Position numbers and translations under genes: made by a program. This document shows, piece after piece, positions 1 through 8,313 of a stretch of DNA of 19,942 nt. The stretch lies in the NCBI GenBank assembly GCA_039815415.1, contig JBCBZH010000048.1, positions 1-19,942 of the forward strand, given 5' to 3'. Below the pieces are notes generated by a model that was given only the letters and a program-made list of their open reading frames with translations, was not told where the DNA came from and did not search any database. The stretch's first letter is position 1. Each line of letters opens with the position of its first letter. This DNA is from JBCBZH01 sp039815415 (GTDB lineage Bacteria > Bacteroidota > Rhodothermia > Rhodothermales > Rubricoccaceae).

Positions 1-862
1 CACCCGCGCGGGCATAGTACTCCGGGAGAGCATCCACCTGCTGGAATCCTGCAAACGTGACCCCAGGAATGTCTTTCGAGTGGACGAGCGCTTCGAGCAT
101 GGCGCGGTCCGGCCCATCGCCTACGAGAATGAGGCGCCATGGAGCCTCTGGAGTCCGGTTCCGGTAAACGATGTACGCCTTGAGCAGCGTGGGAAGATTC
201 TTGATAGAGATGAACCGATTCACAGACACGAAGAACGGTCGCGGATCGTCCAGGCCCGGAAGCAATGAAGGGGGAAAGCCAGCCGCTCGGATTTCGGAGA
301 CCCGGTGCTCGAAGAATGCATTGTCGACGGCGTTGTACGGAACGTAGATGCGATCGGGTGGGAACCCGAGGCTTGCCAGATACCGGCGCTGCGGTGAACC
401 TCCGACAAGAGCCGCATCGTACTGGCACACGATCTGCGCCTTCGCCAGCTCGCGGAGCCAGTGCCGGTCGGTGTCGTCCGCCTTCGTGGCGAGCATACAG
501 ACAGCCGTACGACGGTGTCGTCGGCACCACCTGAGCGCCGCCTGAGCATCAGGGGTGCTGTAGCTCGTGATAGCGATCCCGTCCAGGTTGAGGCGGGTCA
601 GTAGGTTCGCCACACCCCGATGCATCTCCCGCGGAGCAATTTGGTCGTACACCCGACCCGGAAAGGCCTGATGCCGCTCGAATGCCTCGGGCTCCGCCTC
701 CACGTCCCAAGCATAAGTCTGGTCATCGCCCGCGGTCTCCAGCGCCACCAACTCGAGGCCGCGACTCGCAAATGCGTTGTACGCAGCCCGGAGTCGGGCG
801 AGGTGATAGGGACCGAGCCGAGGCCACAGAACCCCAACACGTCGAAGAGGATGGGGTGGCAT
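1..862 (-). CDS. GT4-type glycosyltransferase, 3' end cut by window edge
   Basis: The minus frame is open from ATG (862-860) to the left edge, giving 287 residues with no stop. The start is the expected one because the stop of the upstream glycosyltransferase shares its A (TGATG). The C-terminal half shows family-4 GT-B landmarks: FFVSVNRFISIKNL (about 210-223), the start of the donor-binding domain; ILVGDGPDR (245-253), the usual strand and loop; and GFQQVDALPEYYARA (272-286), which precedes the conserved E-x7-E helix that would lie outside the window. The N-terminal VGVLWPRLGPYHLARL resembles a GT4 acceptor-domain start. It probably transfers an activated sugar to a lipid-linked oligosaccharide at the inner face of the cytoplasmic membrane. 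Donor and acceptor cannot be read from the sequence. It is the last visible gene of the minus-strand polysaccharide operon. Confidence 0.85.
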   Translation of the reverse strand, partial: MPPHPLRRVGVLWPRLGPYHLARLRAAYNAFASRGLELVALETAGDDQTYAWDVEAEPEAFERHQAFPGRVYDQIAPREMHRGVANLLTRLNLDGIAITSYSTPDAQAALRWCRRHRRTAVCMLATKADDTDRHWLRELAKAQIVCQYDAALVGGSPQRRYLASLGFPPDRIYVPYNAVDNAFFEHRVSEIRAAGFPPSLLPGLDDPRPFFVSVNRFISIKNLPTLLKAYIVYRNRTPEAPWRLILVGDGPDRAMLEALVHSKDIPGVTFAGFQQVDALPEYYARAG

Positions 863-2064
863 CAGACGAGGTGGGAGATGATTGTGCGACCAAACGCCTC
901 CGGTGAATGTCCAGCGACAAATGCGGCTGCACGGGCTGCGTCGTAGCCGAGGGTGGGCTGTGTGATACGCTGGTTCAATCCTTCGGCGATCGTCTCCGGC
1001 GTCATTGTCTCGACCGTCAGGCCGAGTTGATGGGTTCTTGTCAGATGCCCGACGAGGCCGAAGGACTGGGAGAGCACGGGAACCCCTGCATCCGCTGCGC
1101 GCATCAGAAATCCGCTCGACCCGACGTGTCGATCGTAGCAGAGCACGACAGTGTCAGCGCCGTCTACCAGTCCAGTGAGGTGCCTGTCGGGCACGAAGCC
1201 GTCGATTAGATGTACCGCTACCGGCGTCTGTTCTCGAACACGCTGAATGGCTGCGTCGAGCTGGCGACGGTTGGCCTTGGGGACCGGGCCCGCAAGCAGG
1301 ACCGCAAGGCGCTTAGCTGCGTCTTCGGGAAGCATTCGGGCAGCCTCCAGGACGCGGACAGCATTCTTTCTGGCATCCAGGCGGCCTGCGAGCAGTGCAA
1401 GGTGGCGTTCAGGCTCAACCCCTGCCCAGGCGCGGGCGTGAGTCGGAGAGAGTGCACCGTCTGGTCTAGGAGGCACAGGGTCTGGGAGCCCAACAACTCG
1501 CGTTGGAGGGGCAAGTCTCGCCAGAGCAGGAACGGCTGTCTCATCCAGACAGAACACAGTGTGGACGTGATGCCACCGGAGCGCATGACCACTTATAAGG
1601 GCTTTCCCTCGGCGTTTGGCATAGTCCCAGATCGTATCAGGGGGAGAGCCAAGCGCTGAGTAGTGCACCGTAGGCCGAAACGTGATCCCGGAGAGCAGTG
1701 TCTGGAGGCTCCAGCGGGAAGTCAGCGCACCTGGATGAAGGAGATGTTCGAGATCCATCGCCAGCGCATGGTGAGCACCTAGCGTTGCCGAGAGATGCTC
1801 GAGCGTCGCCAACTGGCGTCGTGGTGAAGCATCTCCAAGGCCTGGATCTGTTGAGATGTGTATTGTAAAAGCGTTAGGATTTCGTGCCCTCAAAGACATC
1901 GACCTGTGAATAGTGTCGTCAGGGGCTGCAATAGCAAGGGGGCGCTGGATACTCTCTCGAATCCAAGCGTTGGCGATCCATGCGATGAATTCGTGCCGGT
2001 GCCCGCCGTGGTTGGGGTCAAACACGAGAACGGGGCCATCATCACGCACACGGGCCGGGGTCAT
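862..2064 (-). CDS. GT4-type glycosyltransferase
   Basis: The protein has 400 residues. The N-terminus has DPNHGGHRHEF (16-26), a glycine/histidine-rich loop as in GT-B enzymes that begin their acceptor domain this way. The C-terminal domain has LLAGRLDARKN (224-234), the typical family-4 'GR...KN' segment, and HVGSSGFLMRAADAGVPVL (313-331), which occupies the place of the donor-binding E-x7-E helix; the usual first glutamate is not obvious there. It is likely a cytoplasmic sugar transferase acting in assembly of the surface polysaccharide repeat unit; specificity is unknown. The ATG (2064) overlaps the upstream FkbM stop by 4 bp (ATGA), and its own TGA overlaps the next glycosyltransferase start by one base, so translation is probably coupled. 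Confidence is high for a glycosyltransferase and low for anything finer. Confidence 0.8.
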   Translation of the reverse strand: MTPARVRDDGPVLVFDPNHGGHRHEFIAWIANAWIRESIQRPLAIAAPDDTIHRSMSLRARNPNAFTIHISTDPGLGDASPRRQLATLEHLSATLGAHHALAMDLEHLLHPGALTSRWSLQTLLSGITFRPTVHYSALGSPPDTIWDYAKRRGKALISGHALRWHHVHTVFCLDETAVPALARLAPPTRVVGLPDPVPPRPDGALSPTHARAWAGVEPERHLALLAGRLDARKNAVRVLEAARMLPEDAAKRLAVLLAGPVPKANRRQLDAAIQRVREQTPVAVHLIDGFVPDRHLTGLVDGADTVVLCYDRHVGSSGFLMRAADAGVPVLSQSFGLVGHLTRTHQLGLTVETMTPETIAEGLNQRITQPTLGYDAARAAAFVAGHSPEAFGRTIISHLV

Positions 2065-2972
2065 TGCACCGACTCATTCGGTATGCAGAGAATCTCATCC
2101 AACTGAGCCACCGAACTGGGGTCGACAGGAAGAAGGGCTGGATCGTGTGGGTCGAGGACACGATAGCCCGCGTCGTGGAACAGGCGGGTCACGTCAAGGG
2201 CAGATGAGCCGTTCGCGCGGAGCAGGGCGTCATCCAATTCGCTGAGGATCACTGGGCGATGCGTTGCCAGGACGTGAGTCGCGCCTCGGAAAACGAGCGC
2301 TTCCACTCCTTCAACATCGACCTTGATGAAGCCAGGGTCGAGGTCGTAGGCTGCTACGAGGTCATCGAGGGTGAATGTCTGGATGGTTGTGATCTCGGAG
2401 GGCGCGCTGTCAGAGAGATGGCGCAGCGATGGGTGGGCAAGGGTGCCAATCGTTCCGTACTCCTCCAGCCCATTGATTCCAGACAACTCCGCTGTTCCTT
2501 TGGAATCCGACAGGCCGCCTTCCACTACAATCACACGGTCAGCAACACCGTTCCTGTCTAGGTTCGCGCGGAGCCGAGCGAGCATCGGGCGGGAGGGTTC
2601 AACGGCCACCACGCGGCGGGAATTGGACAGGCGAGCTAGGAGTACACTGTAAAAGCCGGCGTTTGCTCCCACGTCAATTGCATCCCGGTCGGCAGGGGCG
2701 TACGTGCGGCAGAGGCGGCTGATCTCGGGCTCGTACTCTCCATGTAGGACGATGCGGCGGAACACATGGGAACGGGCATCGAGCTGGAAGAATCCCTCGA
2801 ATTCATCCACTTGGACGACGGGGTCCTCAGCGAGCAGGGCTGTGAAGCGGGTCCAGATTTCGAGCTTGCGACGGTGGCCTCGCTGTTGGGCGTACCGCCT
2901 TGCGGTGAGAAGCGGTGCGACAAGCGTGCGAGCCCAACGAGAGCGGCGCAGGCGGCGAGTGAGAGAGGTCAT
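2061..2972 (-). CDS. FkbM family methyltransferase
   Basis: The protein has 303 residues. It has a class I SAM-binding signature: AIDVGANAGFYS (98-109, motif I), VVAVEPSRPM (121-130, acidic strand 2), TLDDLV (201-206) and FIKVDVEGVEA (215-225), the latter two being the usual FkbM landmarks. About 95 N-terminal residues are basic and lack recognised motifs. FkbM proteins are O-methyltransferases; in polysaccharide loci they are thought to methylate sugar hydroxyls, which can cap chains or change the antigen. Here it sits between a polymerase and two glycosyltransferases with 4-bp ATGA overlaps on both sides (2969-2972 and 2061-2064), so it belongs to the same transcript. The target sugar is unknown. 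Confidence 0.85.
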   Translation of the reverse strand: MTSLTRRLRRSRWARTLVAPLLTARRYAQQRGHRRKLEIWTRFTALLAEDPVVQVDEFEGFFQLDARSHVFRRIVLHGEYEPEISRLCRTYAPADRDAIDVGANAGFYSVLLARLSNSRRVVAVEPSRPMLARLRANLDRNGVADRVIVVEGGLSDSKGTAELSGINGLEEYGTIGTLAHPSLRHLSDSAPSEITTIQTFTLDDLVAAYDLDPGFIKVDVEGVEALVFRGATHVLATHRPVILSELDDALLRANGSSALDVTRLFHDAGYRVLDPHDPALLPVDPSSVAQLDEILCIPNESVQ

Positions 2973-4414
2973 AGGGATATCTCTGCACGTGCTGGCATCC
3001 GATCACGAAGGGTTCGGCACCAGAGCCCAGACGCAAGGCCCAGCGTGACGGCGACCATGAGCATCTGGTCGAGAACGACGTACGGGTTCGATGGGATTGC
3101 AAGAATGGCGTAGGCCACGATTGCCCCAGTTGCACCTGCTGCAAGGGCCCGATTTTCTCGATGAGTCCCTCTCATGCGAGAGGCTTGCATGCCCTCCAAT
3201 AGTGTTCCGATCAGAGTAATTGAGAAGAGGGCCAGGCCCCAAATACCTACCTTGTGCCATAGCCAGAGGTAGCCATTGTGAACAAAGCCTGTGGTGTAGG
3301 TATATCCCACAATCAAGTCATAGCGGACTATAGGGGCACCCCACCCGCTACCAAGAATGGGGCTGTTGAGAATGGCCTCCCAGGTCGCTGCGGCTTCTGC
3401 ATAGCGGTTGAGTAGCGAGATGTCGGCCGTAGCCGCGGTAGAGATTGAGGTAATGCGCCGAAGAACGCCAATACCAATGAGTGCCAGTTGGGGGCCTACA
3501 GCGACGAGGCCTGCAGCGATTGTTGCAAGCCCACCGCCGAGCATCGTTAGGATGAGGCGTCGCCGGATGAGTCCACCTGCCAGAACGCCACACACCATGA
3601 GGCCAGCGGTGGCTGTCAGCCAGGCACCTCGGGACTTGGTCAGGATCAATCCTGCCAGGAGGAAGCTTGCTATCACAAACAAAGCCGTTTGCGCCTTCCG
3701 AGAACGGATAGATGTAAACCATAGAGCCGTGACAATCAACGCGCCCACTATTTGGATCTCGCCTGAGGCGACCCGGATGTCTACCACTTCATATAGCTCA
3801 ATGGCGCCCGTTAGCGCCCCGTACAGACGAAGTGCGTTGGCTCCTGAGGCATAGAGTCCCAAACCAACTAGCGCTCCTGCAATCAAGCGAGGGCCCTGAA
3901 CAAACCGGGTACAGACCTCTCGGACGGGAAAGAACAGAGCGAAGGCTAGGACGCAAGTCAGGTCCGAGCGCATCTCCGAGACGGGCACACTAGTGAGAAG
4001 CCCTAGAGCTAGCCCTCCCAGCCCGCCGACAGCGATAAAGAGGAAGGTTGCCACGTCCGTCGCCGAGCGAAGGGTCCGAGTCCCTCCCACTACAGATGTT
4101 CCATACCAAGCCCCCAAGAAGCCGATGAGTGTGAGCCCGAATAACACCTCAAAGGGATCTACGCCATCATCATTGCCTTGGGCGGATAGACTGAGTGCGA
4201 GAACAGTCAGAAGTCCTATGGCAGGCAGCCAGTGACGTATCGTTGGCGTCATCAGGGCACTAGCCATGCCAATGGCGAGAATCGCCAGCAGGGCAAGCCC
4301 TACAAAGAGCGGTCCCACACCTGACACCACCAAGACAAGAATCGCTGCCAACCCGACAGGAAGGCCGGCCCATAGTAAGAGAGGTGCCGAGCGCGTGGAG
4401 GTGGGCGTCGACAT
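2969..4414 (-). CDS. O-antigen polymerase/ligase-like membrane protein (Wzy/WaaL class)
   Basis: The protein has 481 residues and about a dozen hydrophobic segments from residue 12 to 455. It has the O-antigen ligase/Wzy_C pattern: LTKSRGAWL (258-266), then a long periplasmic-type loop ending in TGFVHNGYLWLWHKVGIWG (375-393), where the His-Asn pair (379-380) followed by an aromatic helix is characteristic. Members either polymerise undecaprenyl-linked repeat units or ligate glycans to lipid. With export, co-polymerase and flippase genes nearby and no lipid A-core genes seen, polymerase is the more likely role. The start ATG (4414) is 6 bp after the co-polymerase stop; the stop overlaps the FkbM start by 4 bp. 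Base composition is lower in GC than the right half of the window (one 60-base row, 3661-3720, counts 48%), suggesting a different history. Confidence 0.85.
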   Translation of the reverse strand: MSTPTSTRSAPLLLWAGLPVGLAAILVLVVSGVGPLFVGLALLAILAIGMASALMTPTIRHWLPAIGLLTVLALSLSAQGNDDGVDPFEVLFGLTLIGFLGAWYGTSVVGGTRTLRSATDVATFLFIAVGGLGGLALGLLTSVPVSEMRSDLTCVLAFALFFPVREVCTRFVQGPRLIAGALVGLGLYASGANALRLYGALTGAIELYEVVDIRVASGEIQIVGALIVTALWFTSIRSRKAQTALFVIASFLLAGLILTKSRGAWLTATAGLMVCGVLAGGLIRRRLILTMLGGGLATIAAGLVAVGPQLALIGIGVLRRITSISTAATADISLLNRYAEAAATWEAILNSPILGSGWGAPIVRYDLIVGYTYTTGFVHNGYLWLWHKVGIWGLALFSITLIGTLLEGMQASRMRGTHRENRALAAGATGAIVAYAILAIPSNPYVVLDQMLMVAVTLGLASGLWCRTLRDRMPARAEISL

Positions 4415-4420
4415 GAGAGC

Positions 4421-5674
4421 CTAGCTCGCTGCAGAGCGGAGCTGAGCCGCTACGACAGGGCCGCGCTGGCGTAGCCACGTTGAGAGCAGAACGAGGAATG
4501 TAATGAGGAACCCCGCTGCAAAGGCCGCTCCAAGAACGAGAATCGTGCGGCGTGGCTCCGCCTTCCGGGTTGGCGGAATCGCCGGGTCCAGAACCTGCAC
4601 CGCGCTCACCTCTTGCCGCTCCGTCAGCACGGACTGCTCGTAGAGTGGGCGCACCACCTCCAAAATGGCCTTCTGCGTCGTCAGCTCGACCGTCAGTTCG
4701 GCATAGCGCCGACCTACGGCGGGGAGCTGACGGATGGGCACCGGCATCATGCTCTGGTCGCCTCCGGCCAGACCTGCGACCTGACGACGGGCCGACGCGA
4801 CCGCCGCTGCCGCGGCCTGAACGTCCGGGTTCTCATCGCCATATAGAGACCTCAGGGCCTCGTACTCTACCTCAGTGCGCGCGAGCTGGCTCTGCGCGTC
4901 GGCCACCGCCGACATCAGCGCGTCTGTCTGGGCCTCAATCTCCACCACGCCGCTCTGCTCCTGGAAGGCCTGTAGCTCCGCGAGCACGGAGTCTAGTTCC
5001 GCCTCTGCCTCGGTCAGGCGCCGCTCCAAGAAGAGTCGGTTCTCGCGGGCGCTCGACGCGCTCATCTCGATGTGCCGCTCATTGAGCAAGTCGACGAGCA
5101 CGTTGGCGATCTGCGCCGCCCGGTTTGGGTCACGGTCGAGAACTTGTACGCCGAGGTAGTCGTAGTCCAAGCTGACGGGAAAGTCCGTGTTCTCTGCGAG
5201 CTGGCGAAGGGCGGCGTCCTCAGGCACGGGCTCCTCCAGGGTTTCATATACATCGACGAGGTCAAACTGATCAACGATCCGTTCCAGGGTAGTTCGACTG
5301 GTGAGAATGGCCCGGTAGCGGGTGAAGCTGCCCCCGTCCTGTCCCAGAATGGCGCCAGCGCCAGGGGCGACCGCATCCAGAAGGCCGCTCAGGCCACCGG
5401 AGCTTTCGGGGAGCAAGACGCGCGCTTCGGCCCGGTACCAGTTGGGCATCTGGAGCGACAGGAATGCCGCGGCCACAGCCGCAAGAAACGTGAACCCAAC
5501 GATGAGCCATTTGCGCCGGAACAGAACGCCTGCAATCCACCACAGGCGGTCCCGCACGGCGTCATCCACGAAGCCTTCCGCAGGCGGCGGTAGCGGCGGG
5601 GTCTGGCGTGGAGCGCCTCCATCGCCCGGAATCTCCGAGAGCGTCACGTCAGGCACGGTCGAGTCATCATGCAT
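4421..5674 (-). CDS. Polysaccharide co-polymerase, Wzz/GumC-like chain-length determinant
   Basis: I prefer the ATG at 5674 (417 residues), 4 bp after the upstream stop. A longer reading begins at a TTG (5713) inside the upstream gene. There is a cytoplasmic proline-rich tail, transmembrane helix 1 at about 55-74 (KWLIVGFTFLAAVAAAFLSL), a large periplasmic part with coiled-coil heptads (about 200-305), the motif VQVLDPAIPPTRKAEPRR (359-376) typical of this family just before the second membrane segment, and helix 2 at about 377-398. No BY-kinase domain follows helix 2, so any regulatory tyrosine kinase would be a separate protein. It should set chain length and link the inner-membrane polymerase to the outer-membrane exporter encoded just upstream. 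Family is certain; the start is moderately sure. Confidence 0.9.
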   Translation of the reverse strand: MHDDSTVPDVTLSEIPGDGGAPRQTPPLPPPAEGFVDDAVRDRLWWIAGVLFRRKWLIVGFTFLAAVAAAFLSLQMPNWYRAEARVLLPESSGGLSGLLDAVAPGAGAILGQDGGSFTRYRAILTSRTTLERIVDQFDLVDVYETLEEPVPEDAALRQLAENTDFPVSLDYDYLGVQVLDRDPNRAAQIANVLVDLLNERHIEMSASSARENRLFLERRLTEAEAELDSVLAELQAFQEQSGVVEIEAQTDALMSAVADAQSQLARTEVEYEALRSLYGDENPDVQAAAAAVASARRQVAGLAGGDQSMMPVPIRQLPAVGRRYAELTVELTTQKAILEVVRPLYEQSVLTERQEVSAVQVLDPAIPPTRKAEPRRTILVLGAAFAAGFLITFLVLLSTWLRQRGPVVAAQLRSAAS

Positions 5675-5678
5675 GGGC

Positions 5679-7457
5679 TCAGCGGAAGACGATAGTGAGG
5701 ACCGTCGAGACAACGATGCTTAGACCAAACAGCGCCGACTGGATCGTCTGGAACCGGGCCTGGCGCCGATCACGCTCAGCTTCCCGCTCTTCTCGCCGTT
5801 CTTGAACAGCGATGCTCTCGAGTTGGATGGAGGTGGCCGTCGGCAGCTGAGCGACGAACACTGCGTCGCCAGCTCGAACCGGGGTCTCCGGGCCTTTGAA
5901 GAACTGCCCGGTGGCGGCATCCACCACATAGATGTCGGTGGCAGCGGGCGCCACTCCTCCCGCCGCGTCGATCCAGCTCTTGGCCGTTCGGTTGGGCTCG
6001 AAGGTGAGGTAGCCGGGCTGGCGAACCTGTCCATAGACACGCACCATGCCGAGATCCACCGGCACCACCAGCCGGTCCCCATCCTGAAGGCGAATTGGCG
6101 TGGTGCCATTCAGGGCCGCCTCGATGTCGATGGAGAGGCGTGGCGTCGCGAGGTACTCTTCCACGAAGTAGCGCCGCCCGATGAGCGTGAGGTCGCTCTG
6201 GCGCCCGAGACCAGTGAGTGTCGAGTCCAGGCGACCGATGGTGAGCCGCTCGGCATTGTCGGAGAACACCAGCGGGTCGATGGCTTCGTCCGGCTCAGAC
6301 CGCTCGCGGCGTTCGAGGTAGGCGCCACGGAGGAGGGCATCCTCCCGGAGCCCGCCTGAGGCTTCCACCAACTCGGTGAGCGTGGTTTCGCCAGCCCGAA
6401 TCGGGTAGCTGCCGGGGAAACGGATGGCCCCGACCACAGCCGCGACGCCCGCGCCAGGATCAGATGCGATGGCAAAAACCTGGTCACGAGGCTCAAGAGC
6501 CAGTGTAGCGGCTTCGGCGAGGGGAACCTCCAGAATGGTAGGAGCGGATCCCGGAGTGCCGCGCGTCACACGGACGGCTCCGATCCGCCCGGAGAGATCG
6601 CGCCCGGACGCTACCCCGAGAACATCGTCGGCGGTGTCGCCAGGTCGAAAGTCATACACCGCCGGACGATCCACGGCGCCGTAGACGAACACGCCTTCAC
6701 GGACAGGGTCGAACGTCGGCAGGTGAATGGCGTCGCCGTCGCGGAGGTACGGGTTGGCCTCTACGTCGCCGGTCGCGAAGTAGCGCATCAGGTCCACGCG
6801 GTCGGTCGTCCCGTCCTGGCGGGTGATGAGGATGTTTCGGAGAGCCGGACGCCGCTCACGCTCGCGCTCGAGGGGCCGGTCATAGATGGCGAGGCCGCGA
6901 GCCGTTCCGGTTTCCGCCATCGCTTCCGTGAGGGCGTCTTCGACCCGGGCAACCGCACGAACCGCGTAGCGGCCCGGAGCAGGAACGGATCCAGAGACAT
7001 GAACGGAGAACTGCCTGGGCTCGAGAAGAGACACGCCAGTGGTCACGTTGCGGTACCGCCGCTGCAACGCCGCTCCAACATCCGCAACGACGGCTTCGAG
7101 GGGGTGCCCAGCGACCTGGAAGGCTCCGGCCTCGGGAATCACCAGGCGGCCATCGGCAGAGACCACAGCCTCGGTTTGCTGAGGAAGGGCACCTCCTGTG
7201 GCAATGGCAAACACGTCGCCGGGGCCAACGAGGTATTCCTGGGGATCCACAGCACCCTCGAGCGCCATGCCCTGGGTAGTGGACACACTGCTCCGGTTCA
7301 GGCGGGCGGCCTGAGGCAGGGTTGGTGTCGCACCTGTGACCGAAGATGGGAATGTCTGCGCAGCAGCTTCCGGGAGGCCCGAAAGCGCTCCAGGGAGGAG
7401 CCCTGTCACCAGCACAATACAAGAGAAGAGGCGGACGAGTCGCCGGGGGGAGAGCAT
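5679..7457 (-). CDS. Polysaccharide export protein with PES and several SLBB domains (Wza/GumB class)
   Basis: The ATG at 7457 gives 592 residues beginning MLSPRRLVRLFSCIVLV, a signal peptide probably cleaved after the AAA near residue 33. An upstream in-frame extension to 7598 is basic and would bury the signal, so I rejected it. EYLVGPGDVFAIATGG (74-89) opens the PES domain. SLBB-type folds follow: FSVHVSGSVPAPGRY (150-164), VFVYGAVDRPAVY (256-268), AAVVGAIRFPGSYPI (339-353) and VRVYGQVRQPGYL (472-484). A basic/acidic stretch (552-570) leads to a C-terminal hydrophobic helix (573-591), comparable to the outer-membrane helix of Wza. There is no lipobox, so it is probably not a lipoprotein, unlike Wza. 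It forms the outer-membrane export channel and is the first gene of the minus operon. Confidence 0.9.
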   Translation of the reverse strand: MLSPRRLVRLFSCIVLVTGLLPGALSGLPEAAAQTFPSSVTGATPTLPQAARLNRSSVSTTQGMALEGAVDPQEYLVGPGDVFAIATGGALPQQTEAVVSADGRLVIPEAGAFQVAGHPLEAVVADVGAALQRRYRNVTTGVSLLEPRQFSVHVSGSVPAPGRYAVRAVARVEDALTEAMAETGTARGLAIYDRPLERERERRPALRNILITRQDGTTDRVDLMRYFATGDVEANPYLRDGDAIHLPTFDPVREGVFVYGAVDRPAVYDFRPGDTADDVLGVASGRDLSGRIGAVRVTRGTPGSAPTILEVPLAEAATLALEPRDQVFAIASDPGAGVAAVVGAIRFPGSYPIRAGETTLTELVEASGGLREDALLRGAYLERRERSEPDEAIDPLVFSDNAERLTIGRLDSTLTGLGRQSDLTLIGRRYFVEEYLATPRLSIDIEAALNGTTPIRLQDGDRLVVPVDLGMVRVYGQVRQPGYLTFEPNRTAKSWIDAAGGVAPAATDIYVVDAATGQFFKGPETPVRAGDAVFVAQLPTATSIQLESIAVQERREEREAERDRRQARFQTIQSALFGLSIVVSTVLTIVFR

Positions 7458-7596
7458 AGGCGCGAGAAAAGCCACAAGCCGTGAAGCGCGCCGCAAGCTA
7501 CGGTCCCTTGCTAGGGAGCGAGAGGGAAGCCTCTGTGGACTGCAGGATGAGAGGTCCGGGAGCGGGCTACCTTGGAACGATCCCCGCCCGACGTTC
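7458..7596. promoter_or_regulatory. Divergent intergenic region between the two polysaccharide transcripts
   Basis: This gap of 139 bp separates the minus-strand export operon (start 7457) from the plus-strand FkbM gene (start 7597). It must hold the promoters of both units unless they are read from further away. The only promoter-like words seen are weak: TACCTTGG (7568-7575, plus strand), a partial match to the TAnnTTTG -7 element known in Bacteroidota, without a convincing upstream element. No operator palindrome was found. The role is inferred from gene layout, not from a motif. Confidence 0.35.
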
Positions 7597-8304
7597 ATGC
7601 ACGTCCCCCTCGGTTGGCTTCGAGACGCGATCCGCCGTCTCGGCTATGAAGTGGTGCCCTCGCCGCTGTCCCGTCTTCTTCGTCACCACCCGCCAACGGT
7701 CATTCTCGATGTCGGGGCGAACGAGGGCCAGTTTGGCCTGAGCGTGCGGAAGGCCGGCTTTGCAGGCCGAATCGTGTCGTTCGAGCCCATCGCGTCGGTG
7801 TTCGCGCGCCTGGAGGCGATCGCCGCTTCGGACGCGGCCTGGGAGGTGCACCACACGGGTCTCGGCGACCGTGACCGGGCAGAGACGCTTCATGTAGCCA
7901 GCAACACGGCCAGCAGTTCGTTGTTAGCTCCTGGTGCGGCGTTGCACGAACATGCCTCATTTATCGAGTTCGGTGACACGGAAGAAGTCAACGTGGCCCG
8001 GCTGGATTCGCTGTTCTCAGACCTGGTAAGGCCTGACGACGTCGTGACTCTCAAGGTGGACACGCAGGGTTATGAGCAGGCGGTGCTCAACGGAGCAGAA
8101 TCCGTCCTCGACCGGATCGACACCGTGCTTCTCGAGCTGTCGTGGGTGCCGTTGTATGACGAGGAGCCTCCCGCTGAGACCATCATCGCATGGATGCGAG
8201 AGCGAGGCTTTGTGCCCGCCTACTTCGCACCTGCGTTTGCAGAAGAGGGGACGCGGCGGTGGCTCCAGTCCGATGTCCTGTTTGTTCGCGGAGACCGCGC
8301 CTAG
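7597..8304 (+). CDS. FkbM family methyltransferase
   Basis: The protein has 235 residues from ATG 7597; an open frame continues upstream to 7336, but that stretch lies over the signal-peptide region of the divergent gene and shows no domain. Motif I is VILDVGANEGQFG (35-47), the acidic strand IVSFEPIASVF (59-69), VARLDSLF (133-140) and VTLKVDTQGYEQAVL (150-164), which together are the FkbM pattern (KVDxxGxE). It is shorter than the other FkbM protein here (303 residues) and clearly divergent from it, so they are probably not a recent duplication. It likely methylates a sugar of the polysaccharide. The flippase starts 9 bp downstream, so they share a transcript. Confidence 0.85.
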   Translation: MHVPLGWLRDAIRRLGYEVVPSPLSRLLRHHPPTVILDVGANEGQFGLSVRKAGFAGRIVSFEPIASVFARLEAIAASDAAWEVHHTGLGDRDRAETLHVASNTASSSLLAPGAALHEHASFIEFGDTEEVNVARLDSLFSDLVRPDDVVTLKVDTQGYEQAVLNGAESVLDRIDTVLLELSWVPLYDEEPPAETIIAWMRERGFVPAYFAPAFAEEGTRRWLQSDVLFVRGDRA

Positions 8305-8313
8305 CAACGCCGC

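Noticed and set aside
5675..5713. Longer start (TTG at 5713) for the Wzz-like protein
   Set aside because: It would overlap the export gene by 35 bp and needs a rare start. The ATG at 5674 directly follows the upstream stop and keeps the whole known architecture.
7458..7598. N-terminal extension of the export protein to 7598
   Set aside because: It would place about 47 basic residues before the signal peptide and run over the start of the divergent FkbM gene.
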